64,000 bases of DNA from Taudactylus pleione. Its lineage: Eukaryota; Chordata; Amphibia; Anura; Myobatrachidae. The position numbers and the translations under genes are program-made. The notes under the pieces were generated by a model that had not been told where the DNA came from, searched no databases, and saw only the letters and a list, made by a program, of their open reading frames with translations. The stretch is from contig JAUIMM010002323.1 in the NCBI GenBank assembly GCA_031769625.1, forward strand, positions 186,001 through 250,000. Direction: 5' to 3'. Shown piece by piece: positions 24,171-37,871 of this stretch; position 1 is the stretch's first letter, and each line of letters opens with the position of its first letter.

Positions 24171-27100
24171 GGCCAAAATGCATTGAAAGCAATGGAAACA
24201 ACAAAAGCGCATACTTTGTGATATCTCCTCTTGTAGCAAACACAGACAGCTCAAAATTTCACTGGATGTGTTGAAGACCAAGACCCACAAATGTGATGTG
24301 AAATGGTTTTTCTCCCATGTTGCTTTTAAGAGAAAACAGCAAATGCAAGTTTTAGGCCAAAATGCATTGAAAGCAATGGAAATAACAAAAGTCCATACTT
24401 TGTGATATCTCCTCTTGTAGCAAACACAGACAGCTCAAAATTGCACTGGATGTGTTGAAGACCAAGACCCACAAATGTGATGTGAAATGGTTTTTCTCCC
24501 ATGTTGCATTTAAGAGAAAACAGCAAATGCACGTTTTAGGCCAAAATGCTTTGAAAGCAATGGAAACAACAAAAGCGCATACTTTGTGATATCTCCTCTT
24601 GTAGCAAACACAGACAGCTCAAAATTTCACTGGATGTGTTGAAGACCAAAACCCACAAATGTGATGTGAAATGGTTTTTCTCCCATGTTGCGTTTAAGAG
24701 AAAACAGCAAATGCAGGTTTTAGGCCAAAATGCATTGAAAGCAATGGAAACAACAAAAGAGCATACTTTGTGTTATCTCCTCTTGTAGCAAACACAGACA
24801 GCTCAAAATTTCACTGGATGTGTTGAAGACCAAAACCCACAAATGTGATGTGAAATGGTTTTTCTCCCATGTTGCATTTAAGAGAAAACAGCAAATGCAA
24901 GTTTTAGGCCAAAATGCATTGAAAGCAATGGAAATAACAAAAGCGCATACTTTGTGATATCTCCTCTTGTAGCAAACACAGACAGCTCAAAATTTCACTG
25001 GATGTGTTGAAGACCAAGACCCACAAATGTGATGTGAAATGGTTTTTCTCCCATGTTGCGTTTAAGAGAAAACAGCAAATGCACGTTTTAGGCCAAAATG
25101 CTTTGAAAGCAATGGAAACAACAAAAGCGCATACTTTGTGATATCTCCTCTTGTAGCAAACACAGACAGCTCAAAATTTCACTGGATGTGTTGAAGACCA
25201 AGACCCACAAATGTGATGTGAAATGGTTTTTCTCCCATGTTGCTTTTAAGAGAAAACAGCAAATGCAAGTTTTAGGCCAAAATGCATTGAAAGCAATGGA
25301 AATAACAAAAGTCCATACTTTGTGATATCTCCTCTTGTAGCAAACACAGACAGCTCAAAATTGCACTGGATGTGTTGAAGACCAAGACCCACAAATGTGA
25401 TGTGAAATGGTTTTTCTCCCATGTTGCGTTTAAGAGAAAACAGCAAATGCACGTTTTAGGCCAAAATGCATTGAAAGCAATGAAAACAACAAAAGCGCAT
25501 ACTTTGTGATATCTCCTCTTGTAGCAAACACAGACAGCTCAAAATTTCACTGGATGTGTTGAAGACCAAGACCCAAAAATGTGATGTGAAATGGTTTTTC
25601 TCCCATGTTGCGTTTAAGAGAAAACAGCAAATGCAAGTTTTAGGCCAAAATGCATTGAAAGCAATGAAAACAACAAAAGCGCATACTTTGTGATATCTCC
25701 TCTTGTAGCAAACACAGACAGCTCAAAATTTCACTGGATGTGTTGAAGACCAAGACCCACAAATGTGATGTGAAATGGTTTTTCTCCCATGTTGCGTTTA
25801 AGAGAAAACAGCAAATGCACGTTTTAGGCCAAAATGCTTTGAAAGCAATGGAAACAACAAAAGCGCATACTTTGTGATATCTCCTCTTGTAGCAAACACA
25901 GACAGCTCAAAATTTCACTGGATGTGTTGAAGACCAAGACCCACAAATGTGATGTGAAATGGTTTTTCTCCCATGTTGCGTTTAAGAGAAAACAGCAAAT
26001 GCACGTTTTAGGCCAAAATGCATTTAAAGCAATGGAAACAACAAAAGAGCATACTTTGTGTTATCTCCTCTTGTAGCAAACACAGACAGCTCAAAATTTC
26101 ACTGGATGTGTTGAAGACCAAAACCCACAAATGTGATGTGAAATGGTTTTTCTCCCATGTTGCATTTAAGAGAAAACAGCAAATGCAAGTTTTAGGCCAA
26201 AATGCATTGAAAGCAATGGAAATAACAAAAGCGCATACTTTGTGATATCTCCTCTTGTAGCAAACACAGACAGCTCAAAATTTCACTGGATGTGTTGAAG
26301 ACCAAGACCCACAAATGTGATGTGAAATGGTTTTTCTCCCATGTTGTGTTTAAGAGAAAACAGCAAATGCACGTTTTAGGCCAAAATGCTTTGAAAGCAA
26401 TGGAAACAACAAAAGCGCATACTTTGTGATATCTCCTCTTGTAGCAAACACAGACAGCTCAAAATTTCACTGGATGTGTTGAAGACCAAGACCCACAAAT
26501 GTGATGTGAAATGGTTTTTCTCCCATGTTGCTTTTAAGAGAAAACAGCAAATGCAAGTTTTAGGCCAAAATGCATTGAAAGGAATGGAAATAACAAAAGT
26601 CCATACTTTGTGATATCTCCTCTTGTAGCAAACACAGACAGCTCAAAATTGCACTGGATGTGTTGAAGACCAAGACCCACAAATGTGATGTGAAATGGTT
26701 TTTCTCCCATGTTGCGTTTAAGAGAAAACAGCAAATGCACGTTTTAGGCAAAAATTCATTGAAAGCAATGAAAACAACAAAAGCGCATACTTTGTGATAT
26801 CTCCTCTTGTAGCAAACACAGACAGCTCAAAATTTCACTGGATGTGTTGAAGACCAAGACCCACAAATGTGATGTGAAATGGTTTTTCTCCCATGTTGCG
26901 TTTAAGAGAAAACAGCAAATGCAAGTTTTAGGCCAAAATGCTTTGAAAGCAATGGAAACAACAAAAGCGCATACTTTGTGATATCTCCTCTTGTAGCAAA
27001 CACAGACAGCTCAAAATTTCACTGGATGTGTTGAAGACCAAGACCCACAAATGTGATGTGAAATGGTTTTTCTCTCATGTTGCGTTTAAAAGAAAACAGC

Positions 27101-29336
27101 AAATGCACGTTTTAGGCCAAAATGCTTTGAAAGCAATGGAAACAACAAAAGCGCATACTTTGTGATATCTCCTCTTGTAGCAAACACAGACAGCTCAAAA
27201 TTTCACTGAATGTGTTGAAGACCAAGACCCACAAATGTGATGTGAAATGGTTTTTCTCCCATGTTGCGTTTAAGAGAAAACAGCAACTGCACGTTTTAGG
27301 CCAAAATGCTTTGAAAGCAATGGAAACAACAAAAGCGCATACTTTGTGATATCTCCTCTTGTAGCAAACACAGACAGCTCAAAATTTCACTGGATGTGTT
27401 GAAGACCAAGACCCACAAATGTGATGTGAAATGGTTTTTCTCCCATGTTGCGTTTAAGAGAAAACAGCAAATGCAAGTTTTAGGCCAAAATGCATTGAAA
27501 GCAATGAAAACAACAAAAGCTCATACTTTGTGATATCTCCTCTTGTAGCAAACACAGACAGCTCAAAATTTCACTGGATGTGTTGAAGACCAAGACCCAC
27601 AAATGTGATGTGAAATGGTTTTTCTCCCATGTTGCGTTTAAGAGAATACAGCAAATGCACGTTTTAGGCCAAAATGCTTTGAAAGCAATGGAAACAACAA
27701 AAGCGCATACTTTGTGATATCTCCTCTTGTAGCAAACACAGACAGCTCAAAATTTCACTGGATGTGTTGAAGACCAAGACCCACAAATGTGATGTGAAAT
27801 GGTTTTTCTCCCATGTTGCGTTTAAGAGAAAACAGCAAATGCACGTTTTAGGCCAAAATGCATTGAAAGCAATGGAAACAACAAAAGAGCATACTTTGTG
27901 TTATCTCCTCTTGTAGCAAACACAGACAGCTCAAAATTTCACTGGATGTGTTGAAGACCAAAACCCACAAATGTGATGTGAAATGGTATTCTCCCATGTT
28001 GCATTTAAGAGAAAACAGCAAATGCAAGTTTTAGGCCAAAATGCATTGAAAGCAATGGAAATAACAAAAGCGCATACTTTGTGATATCTCCTCTTGTAGC
28101 AAACACAGACAGCTCAAAATTTCACTGGATGTGTTGAAGACCAAGACCCACAAATGTGATGTGAAATGGTTTTTCTCCCATGTTGCGTTTAAGAGAAAAC
28201 AGCAAATGCTCATTTTATGCCAAAATGCATTGAAAGCAATGGAAACAACAAAAGCGCATACTTTGTGATATCTCCTCTTGTAGCAAACACAGACAGCTCA
28301 AAATTTCACTGGATGTGTTGAAGACCAAGACCCACAAATATGATGTGAAAAGGTTTTTATCCCATGTTGCGTTTAAGAGAAAACAGCAAATGCACGTTTT
28401 AGGCCAAAATGCATTGAAAGCAATGGAAACAACAAAAGCGCATACTTTGTGATATCTCCTCTTGTAGCAAACACAGACAGCTCAAAATTTCACTGGATGT
28501 GTTGAAGACCAAGACCCACAAATGTGATGTGAAATGGTTTTTCTCCCATGTTGCTTTTAAGAGAAAACAGCAAATGCAAGTTTTAGGCCAAAATGCATTG
28601 AAAGCAATGGAAATAACAAAAGTCCATACTTTGTGATATCTCCTCTTGTAGCAAACACAGACAGCTCAAAATTGCACTGGATGTGTTGAAGACCAAGACC
28701 CACAAATGTGATGTGAAATGGTTTTTCTCCCATGTTGCGTTTAAGAGAAAACAGCAAATGCACGTTTTAGGCCAAAATGCTTTGAAAGCAATGGAAACAA
28801 CAAAAGCGCATACTTTGTGATATCCCCTCTTGTAGCAAACACAGACAGCTCAAAATTTCACTGGATGTGTTGAAGACCAAGACCCACAAATGTGATGTGA
28901 AATGGTTTTTCTCCCATGTTGCGTTTAAGAGAAAACAGCAAATGCACGTTTTAGGCCAAAATGCATTGAAAGCAATGGAAACAACAAAAGAGCATAATTT
29001 GTGTTATCTCCTCTTGTAGCAAACACAGACAGCTCAAAATTTCACTGGATGTGTTGAAGACCAAAACCCACAAATGTGATGTGAAATGGTTTTTCTCCCA
29101 TGTTGCATTTAAGAGAAAACAGCAAATGCACGTTTTAGGCCAAAATGCATTGAAAGCAATGTAAATAACAAAAGCGCATACTTTGTGATATCTCCTCTTG
29201 TAGCAAACACAGACAGCTCAAAATTTCACTGGATGTGTTGAAGACCAAGACCCACAAATGTGATGTGAAATGGTTTTTCTCCCATGTTGCGTTTAAGAGA
29301 AAACAGCAAATGCACGTTTTAGGCCAAAATGCATTG
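24171..29336 (+). repeat. Block repeated 7176 bp upstream (39-monomer shift), copy 2
   Basis: This is the second copy of 16995-22160. Private changes are CATTTAAAGC (26025 T instead of G), TTTAAAAGAAAAC near 27087, GGCAAAAATTC near 26748 and AGAATACAGC near 27646. Upstream of this copy, the anchor block 23063-24170 matches unit 5 (offset 10305), not unit 6. It restores the two monomers that unit 6 lacks. Confidence 0.75.
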
Positions 29337-29701
29337 AAAGCAATGGAAACAACAAAAGAGCATACTTTGTGTTATCTCCTCTTGTAGCAAACACAGACAG
29401 CTCAAAATTTCACTGGATGTGTTGAAGACCAAAACCCACAAATGTGATTTGAAATGGTTTTTCTCCCATGTTGCATTTAAGAGAAAACAGCAAATGCAAG
29501 TTTTAGGCCAAAATGCATTGAAAGCAATGGAAATAACAAAAGCGCATACTTTGTGATATCTCCTCTTGTAGCAAACACAGACAGCTCAAAATTTCACTGG
29601 ATGTGTTGAAGACCAAGACCCACAAATGTGATGTGAAATGGTTTTTCTCCCATGTTGTGTTTAAGAGAAAACAGCAAATGCACGTTTTAGGCCAAAATGC
29701 T
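28414..29701 (+). repeat. 7-monomer tandem duplication, copy 1 (1288 bp)
   Basis: The copy is marked by TATCCCCTCTTG (28821), CATAATTTGTG (28993), ATGTAAATAAC (near 29160), GTGATTTGAAATGG (near 29446) and TGTTTAAG (29658). All recur exactly 1288 bp later. ATGTAAATAAC and CATAATTTGTG also occur at 21812-21985 and 35976-36148, so the individual variants are older than this duplication. Confidence 0.85.
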
Positions 29702-30989
29702 TTGAAAGCAATGGAAACAACAAAAGCGCATACTTTGTGATATCTCCTCTTGTAGCAAACACAGACAGCTCAAAATTTCACTGGATGTGTTGAAGACCAA
29801 GACCCACAAATGTGATGTGAAATGGTTTTTCTCCCATGTTGCTTTTAAGAGAAAACAGCAAATGCAAGTTTTAGGCCAAAATGCATTGAAAGCAATGGAA
29901 ATAACAAAAGTCCATACTTTGTGATATCTCCTCTTGTAGCAAACACAGACAGCTCAAAATTGCACTGGATGTGTTGAAGACCAAGACCCACAAATGTGAT
30001 GTGAAATGGTTTTTCTCCCATGTTGCGTTTAAGAGAAAACAGCAAATGCACGTTTTAGGCCAAAATGCTTTGAAAGCAATGGAAACAACAAAAGCGCATA
30101 CTTTGTGATATCCCCTCTTGTAGCAAACACAGACAGCTCAAAATTTCACTGGATGTGTTGAAGACCAAGACCCACAAATGTGATGTGAAATGGTTTTTCT
30201 CCCATGTTGCGTTTAAGAGAAAACAGCAAATGCACGTTTTAGGCCAAAATGCATTGAAAGCAATGGAAACAACAAAAGAGCATAATTTGTGTTATCTCCT
30301 CTTGTAGCAAACACAGACAGCTCAAAATTTCACTGGATGTGTTGAAGACCAAAACCCACAAATGTGATGTGAAATGGTTTTTCTCCCATGTTGCATTTAA
30401 GAGAAAACAGCAAATGCACGTTTTAGGCCAAAATGCATTGAAAGCAATGTAAATAACAAAAGCGCATACTTTGTGATATCTCCTCTTGTAGCAAACACAG
30501 ACAGCTCAAAATTTCACTGGATGTGTTGAAGACCAAGACCCACAAATGTGATGTGAAATGGTTTTTCTCCCATGTTGCGTTTAAGAGAAAACAGCAAATG
30601 CACGTTTTAGGCCAAAATGCATTGAAAGCAATGGAAACAACAAAAGAGCATACTTTGTGTTATCTCCTCTTGTAGCAAACACAGACAGCTCAAAATTTCA
30701 CTGGATGTGTTGAAGACCAAAACCCACAAATGTGATTTGAAATGGTTTTTCTCCCATGTTGCATTTAAGAGAAAACAGCAAATGCAAGTTTTAGGCCAAA
30801 ATGCATTGAAAGCAATGGAAATAACAAAAGCGCATACTTTGTGATATCTCCTCTTGTAGCAAACACAGACAGCTCAAAATTTCACTGGATGTGTTGAAGA
30901 CCAAGACCCACAAATGTGATGTGAAATGGTTTTTCTCCCATGTTGTGTTTAAGAGAAAACAGCAAATGCACGTTTTAGGCCAAAATGCT
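29702..30989 (+). repeat. 7-monomer tandem duplication, copy 2 (1288 bp)
   Basis: This repeats copy 1 with TATCCCCTCTTG at 30109, CATAATTTGTG near 30281, GTGATTTGAAATGG near 30734 and TGTTTAAG at 30946. A partial third copy continues to about 31357, where the GTCCAT monomer follows and then the next monomer differs. That third part has lost one base in CAAGAACACAAATG near 31090. Confidence 0.85.
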
Positions 30990-32775
30990 TTGAAAGCAAT
31001 GGAAACAACAAAAGCGCATACTTTGTGATATCTCCTCTTGTAGCAAACACAGACAGCTCAAAATTTCACTGGATGTGTTGAAGACCAAGAACACAAATGT
31101 GATGTGAAATGGTTTTTCTCCCATGTTGCTTTTAAGAGAAAACAGCAAATGCAAGTTTTAGGCCAAAATGCATTGAAAGCAATGGAAATAACAAAAGTCC
31201 ATACTTTGTGATATCTCCTCTTGTAGCAAACACAGAGAGCTCAAAATTGCACTGGATGTGTTGAAGACCAAGACCCACAAATGTGATGTGAAATGGTTTT
31301 TCTCCCATGTTGCGTTTAAGAGAAAACAGCAAATGCACGTTTTAGGCCAAAATGCATTGAAAGCAATGAAAACAACAAAAGCGCATACTTTGTGATATCT
31401 CCTCTTGTAGCAAACACAGACAGCTCAAAATTTCACTGGATGTGTTGAAGACCAAGACCCACAAATGTGATGTGAAATGGTTTTTCTCCCATGTTGCGTT
31501 TAAGAGAAAACAGCAAATGCAAGTTTTAGGCCAAAATGCTTTGAAAGCAATGGAAACAACAAAAGCGCATACTTTGTGATATCTCCTCTTGTAGCAAACA
31601 CAGACAGCTCAAAATTTCACTGGATGTGTTGAAGACCAAGACCCACAAATCTGATGTGAAATGGTTTTTCTCTCATGTTGCGTTTAAGAGAAAACAGCAA
31701 ATGCACGTTTTAGGCCAAAATGCTTTGAAAGCAATGGAAACAACAAAAGCGCATACTTTGTGATATCTCCTCTTGTAGCAAACACAGACAGCTCAAAATT
31801 TCACTGGATGTGTTGAAGACCAAGACCCACAAATGTGATGTGAAATGGTTTTTCTCCCATGTTGCGTTTAAGAGAAAACAGCAACTGCACGTTTTAGGCC
31901 AAAATGCTTTGAAAGCAATGGAAACAACAAAAGCGCATACTTTGTGATATCTCCTCTTGTAGCAAACACAGACAGCTCAAAATTTCACTGGATGTGTTGA
32001 AGACCAAGACCCACAAATGTGATGTGAAATGGTTTTTCTCCCATGTTGCGTTTAAGAGAAAACAGCAAATGCACGTTTTAGGCCAAAATGCATTGAAAGC
32101 AATGGAAATAACAAAAGTCCATACTTTGTGATATCTCCTCTTGTAGCAAACACAGACAGCTCAAAATTGCACTGGATGTGTTGAAGACCAAGACCCACAA
32201 ATGTGATGTGAAATGGTTTTTCTCCCATGTTGCGTTTAAGAGAAAACAGCAAATGCAAGTTTTAGGCCAAAATGCATTGAAAGCAATGAAAACAACAAAA
32301 GCTCATACTTTGTGATATCTCCTCTTGTAGCAAACACAGACAGCTCAAAATTTCACTGGATGTGTTGAAGACCAAGACCCACAAATGTGATGTGAAATGG
32401 TTTTTCTCCCATGTTGCGTTTAAGAGAAAACAGCAAATGCACGTTTTAGGCCAAAATGCTTTGAAAGCAATGGAAACAACAAAAGCGCATACTTTGTGAT
32501 ATCTCCTCTTGTAGCAAACACAGACAGCTCAAAATTTCACTGGATGTGTTGAAGACCAAGACCCACAAATGTGATGTGAAATGGTTTTTCTCCCATGTTG
32601 CGTTTAAGAGAAAACAGCAAATGCACGTTTTAGGCCAAAATGCATTGAAAGCAATGGAAACAACAAAAGAGCATACTTTGTGTTATCTCCTCTTGTAGCA
32701 AACACAGACAGCTCAAAATTTCACTGGATGTGTTGAAGACCAAAACCCACAAATGTGATGTGAAATGGTATTCTC
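30755..32775 (+). repeat. 11-monomer tandem duplication, copy 1
   Basis: The copy is marked by CAAGAACACAAATG (near 31088), CACAGAGAGC (31231), CAAATCTGATG (31651 C), TTTCTCTCATG (near 31668), CAACTGCACG (31885) and GGTATTCTCCC (32767). Each recurs about 2021 bp downstream. The period is 11 x 184 minus three single-base deletions. Confidence 0.85.
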
Positions 32776-34796
32776 CCATGTTGCATTTAAGAGAAAACAG
32801 CAAATGCAAGTTTTAGGCCAAAATGCATTGAAAGCAATGGAAATAACAAAAGCGCATACTTTGTGATATCTCCTCTTGTAGCAAACACAGACAGCTCAAA
32901 ATTTCACTGGATGTGTTGAAGACCAAGACCCACAAATGTGATGTGAAATGGTTTTTCTCCCATGTTGTGTTTAAGAGAAAACAGCAAATGCACGTTTTAG
33001 GCCAAAATGCTTTGAAAGCAATGGAAACAACAAAAGCGCATACTTTGTGATATCTCCTCTTGTAGCAAACACAGACAGCTCAAAATTTCACTGGATGTGT
33101 TGAAGACCAAGAACACAAATGTGATGTGAAATGGTTTTCTCCCATGTTGCTTTTAAGAGAAAACAGCAAATGCAAGTTTTAGGCCAAAATGCATTGAAAG
33201 CAATGGAAATAACAAAAGTCCATACTTTGTGATATCTCCTCTTGTAGCAAACACAGAGAGCTCAAAATTGCACTGGATGTGTTGAAGACCAAGACCCACA
33301 AATGTGATGTGAAATGGTTTTTCTCCCATGTTGCGTTTAAGAGAAAACAGCAAATGCACGTTTTAGGCCAAAATGCATTGAAAGCAATGAAAACAACAAA
33401 AGCGCATACTTTGTGATATCTCCTCTTGTAGCAAACACAGACAGCTCAAAATTTCACTGGATGTGTTGAAGACCAAGACCCACAAATGTGATGTGAAATG
33501 GTTTTTCTCCCATGTTGCGTTTAAGAGAAAACAGCAAATGCAAGTTTTAGGCCAAAATGCTTTGAAAGCAATGGAAACAACAAAAGCGCATACTTTGTGA
33601 TATCTCCTCTTGTAGCAAACACAGACAGCTCAAAATTTCACTGGATGTGTTGAAGACCAAGACCCACAAATCTGATGTGAAATGGTTTTTCTCTCATGTT
33701 GCGTTTAAGAGAAAACAGCAAATGCACGTTTTAGGCCAAAATGCTTTGAAAGCAATGGAAACAACAAAAGCGCATACTTTGTGATATCTCCTCTTGTAGC
33801 AAACACAGACAGCTCAAAATTTCACTGGATGTGTTGAAGACCAAGACCCACAAATGTGATGTGAAATGGTTTTTCTCCCATGTTGCGTTTAAGAGAAAAC
33901 AGCAACTGCACGTTTTAGGCCAAAATGCTTTGAAAGCAATGGAAACAACAAAAGCGCATACTTTGTGATATCTCCTCTTGTAGCAAACACAGACAGCTCA
34001 AAATTTCACTGGATGTGTTGAAGACCAAGACCCACAAATGTGATGTGAAATGGTTTTTCTCCTATGTTGCGTTTAAGAGAAAACAGCAAATGCACGTTTT
34101 AGGCCAAAATGCATTGAAAGCAATGGAAATAACAAAAGTCCATACTTTGTGATATCTCCTCTTGTAGCAAACACAGACAGCTCAAAATTGCACTGGATGT
34201 GTTGAAGACCAAGACCCACAAATGTGATGTGAAATGGTTTTTCTCCCATGTTGCGTTTAAGAGAAAACAGCAAATGCAAGTTTTAGGCCAAAATGCATTG
34301 AAAGCAATGAAAACAACAAAAGCTCATACTTTGTGATATCTCCTCTTGTAGCAAACACAGACAGCTCAAAATTTCACTGGATGTGTTGAAGACCAAGACC
34401 CACAAATGTGATGTGAAATGGTTTTTCTCCCATGTTGCGTTTAAGAGAAAACAGCAAATGCACGTTTTAGGCCAAAATGCTTTGAAAGCAATGGAAACAA
34501 CAAAAGCGCATACTTTGTGATATCTCCTCTTGTAGCAAACACAGACAGCTCAAAATTTCACTGGATGTGTTGAAGACCAAGACCCACAAATGTGATGTGA
34601 AATGGTTTTTCTCCCATGTTGCGTTTAAGAGAAAACAGCAAATGCACGTTTTAGGCCAAAATGCATTGAAAGCAATGGAAACAACAAAAGAGCATACTTT
34701 GTGTTATCTCCTCTTGTAGCAAACACAGACAGCTCAAAATTTCACTGGATGTGTTGAAGACCAAAACCCACAAATGTGATGTGAAATGGTATTCTC
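32776..34796 (+). repeat. 11-monomer tandem duplication, copy 2
   Basis: Markers recur as CAAGAACACAAATG (near 33110), CACAGAGAGC (33252), CTGATG (33672), CAACTGCACG (33906) and GGTATTCTCCC (34788). The copy has an extra single-base deletion, GGTTTTCTCCC near 33134, and CTCCTATG near 34060. Identity runs on to about 34988, where the next monomer has TTGCG instead of TTGTG. Confidence 0.85.
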
Positions 34797-36080
34797 CCAT
34801 GTTGCATTTAAGAGAAAACAGCAAATGCAAGTTTTAGGCCAAAATGCATTGAAAGCAATGGAAATAACAAAAGCGCATACTTTGTGATATCTCCTCTTGT
34901 AGCAAACACAGACAGCTCAAAATTTCACTGGATGTGTTGAAGACCAAGACCCACAAATGTGATGTGAAATGGTTTTTCTCCCATGTTGCGTTTAAGAGAA
35001 AACAGCAAATGCTCATTTTGTGCCAAAATGCATTGAAAGCAATGGAAACAACAAAAGCGCATACTTTGTGATATCTCCTCTTGTAGCAAACACAGACAGC
35101 TCAAAATTTCACTGGATGTGTTGAAGACCAAGACCCACAAATGTGATGTGAAATGGTTTTTCTCCCATGTTGCTTTTAAGAGAAAACAGCAAATGCAAGT
35201 TTAAGGCCAAAATGCATTGAAAGCAATGGAAATAACAAAAGTCCATACTTTGTGATATCTCCTCTTGTAGCAAACACAGACAGCTCAAAATTGCACTGGA
35301 TGTGTTGAAGACCAAGACCCACAAATATGATGTGAAAAGGTTTTTCTCCCATGTTGCGTTTAAGAGAAAACAGCAAATGCACGTTTTAGGCCAAAATGCA
35401 TTGAAAGCAATGGAAACAACAAAAGCGCATACTTTGTGATATCTCCTCTTGTAGCAAACACAGACAGCTCAAAATTTCACTGGATGTGTTGAAGACCAAG
35501 ACCCACAAATGTGATGTGAAATGGTTTTTCTCCCATGTTGCTTTTAAGAGAAAACAGCAAATGCAAGTTTTAGGCCAAAATGCATTGAAAGCAATGGAAA
35601 TAACAAAAGTACATACTTTGTGATATCTCCTCTTGTAGCAAACACAGACAGCTCAAAATTGCACTGGATGTGTTGAAGACCAAGACCCACAAATGTGATG
35701 TGAAATGGTTTTTCTCCCATGTTGCGTTTAAGAGAAAACAGCAAATGCACGTTTTAGGCCAAAATGCTTTGAAAGCAATGGAAACAACAAAAGCGCATAC
35801 TTTGTGATATCCCCTCTTGTAGCAAACACAGACAGCTCAAAATTTCACTGGATGTGTTGAAGACCAAGACCCACAAATGTGATGTGAAATGGTTTTTCTC
35901 CCATGTTGCGTTTAAGAGAAAACAGCAAATGCACGTTTTAGGCCAAAATGCATTGAAAGCAATGGAAACAACAAAAGAGCATAATTTGTGTTATCTCCTC
36001 TTGTAGCAAACACAGACAGCTCAAAATTTCACTGGATGTGTTGAAGACCAAAACCCACAAATGTGATGTGAAATGGTTTT

Positions 36081-36090
36081 TCTCCCATTT
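36081..36090 (+). other. Monomer with 1-bp deletion (CCCATTTGC)
   Basis: CCCATGTTGC is shortened to CCCATTTGC, giving a 183-bp monomer. This is private to this site as far as I can see. It shifts the register of everything to the right by one base relative to a strict 184-bp ruler. Confidence 0.8.
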
Positions 36091-36520
36091 GCATTTAAGA
36101 GAAAACAGCAAATGCAAGTTTTAGGCCAAAATGCATTGAAAGCAATGTAAATAACAAAAGCGCATACTTTGTGATATCTCCTCTTGTAGCAAACACAGAC
36201 AGCTCAAAATTTCACTGGATGTGTTGAAGACCAAGACCCACAAATGTGATGTGAAATGGTTTTTCTCCCATGTTGCGTTTAAGAGAAAACAGCAAATGCA
36301 CGTTTTAGGCCAAAATGCTTTGAAAGCAATGGAAACAACAAAAGCGCATACTTTGTGATATCTCCTCTTGTAGCAAACACAGACAGCTCAAAATTTCACT
36401 GGATGTGTTGAAGACCAAGACCCACAAATGTGATGTGAAATGGTTTTTCTCCCATGTTGCTTTTAAGAGAAAACAGCAAATGCAAGTTTTAGGCCAAAAT
36501 GCATTGAAAGCAATGGAAAT

Positions 36521-36530
36521 AACAATCCAT
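36521..36530 (+). other. Monomer with 3-bp deletion (ACAATCCATAC)
   Basis: AACAAAAGTCCATAC is shortened to AACAATCCATAC, giving a 181-bp monomer. It is the largest single indel seen in the window and appears only once. Confidence 0.8.
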
Positions 36531-36535
36531 ACTTT

Positions 36536-37379
36536 GTGATATCTCCTCTTGTAGCAAACACAGACAGCTCAAAATTGCACTGGATGTGTTGAAGACCAAG
36601 ACCCACAAATGTGATGTGAAATGGTTTTTCTCCCATGTTGCGTTTAAGAGAAAACAGCAAATGCACGTTTTAGGCCAAAATGCTTTGAAAGCAATGAAAA
36701 CTACAAAAGCGCATACTTTGTGATATCTCCTCTTGTAGCAAAAACACAGACAGCTCAAAATTTCACTGGATGTGTTGAAGACCAAGACCCACAAATGTGA
36801 TGTGAAATGGTTTTTCTCCCATGTTGCGTTTAAGAGAAAACAGCAAATGCTCATTTTATGCCAAAATGCATTGAAAGCAATGGAAACAACAAAAGCGCAT
36901 ACTTTGTGATATCTCCTCTTGTAGCAAACACAGACAGCTCAAAATTTCACTGGATGTGTTGAAGACCAAGACCCACAAATGTGATGTGAAATGGTTTTTC
37001 TCCCATGTTGCTTTTAAGAGAAAACAGCAAATGCAAGTTTTAGGCCAAAATGCATTGAAAGCAATGGAAATAACAAAAGTCCATACTTTGTGATATCTCC
37101 TCTTGTAGCAAACACAGACAGCTCAAAATTGCACTGGATGTGTTGAAGACCAAGACCCACAAATATGATGTGAAAAGGTTTTTCTCCCATGTTGCGTTTA
37201 AGAGAAAACAGCAAATGCACGTTTTAGGCCAAAATGCATTGAAAGCAATGGAAACAACAAAAGCGCATACTTTGTGATATCTCCTCTTGTAGCAAACACA
37301 GACAGCTCAAAATTTCACTGGATGTGTTGAAGACCAAGACCCACAAATGTGATGTGAAATGGTTTTTCTCCCATGTTGC
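36536..37379 (+). repeat. Isolated anchor-like core module, copy at 36.5 kb
   Basis: A left-domain core is embedded in the right domain: AAAACTAC (near 36697), AGCAAAAACACAG (near 36737), GCTCATTTTATG (near 36849), a TTTTAAG/GTCCAT monomer (37014) and AATATGATGTGAAAAGG (near 37161). It aligns with 58436-59279 at offset 21900, and mostly with 42978-43821 at offset 6442, where GCTCATTTTATG is replaced by GCACGTTTTAGG. The 183-bp anchor deletion itself is absent from all three. Confidence 0.7.
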
Positions 37380-37871
37380 GTTTAAGAGAAAACAGCAAAT
37401 GCACGTTTTAGGCCAAAATGCTTTGAAAGCAATGGAAACAACAAAAGCGCATACTTTGTGATATCTCCTCTTGTAGCAAACACAGACAGCTCAAAATTTC
37501 ACTGGATGTGTTGAAGACCAAAACCCACAAATGTGATGTGAAATGGTTTTTCTCCCATGTTGCATTTAAGAGAAAACAGCAAATGCAAGTTTTAGGCCAA
37601 AATGCATTGAAAGCAATGGAAATAACAAAAGCGCATACTTTGTGATATCTCCTCTTGTAGCAAACACAGACAGCTCAAAATTTCACTGGATGTGTTGAAG
37701 ACCAAAACCCACAAATGTGATGTGAAATGGTTTTTCTCCCATGTTGCGTTTAAGAGAAAACAGCAAATGCACGTTTTAGGCCAAAATGCTTTGAAAGCAA
37801 TGGAAACAACAAAAGCGCATACTTTGTGATATCTCCTCTTGTAGCAAACACAGACAGCTCAAAATTTCACT

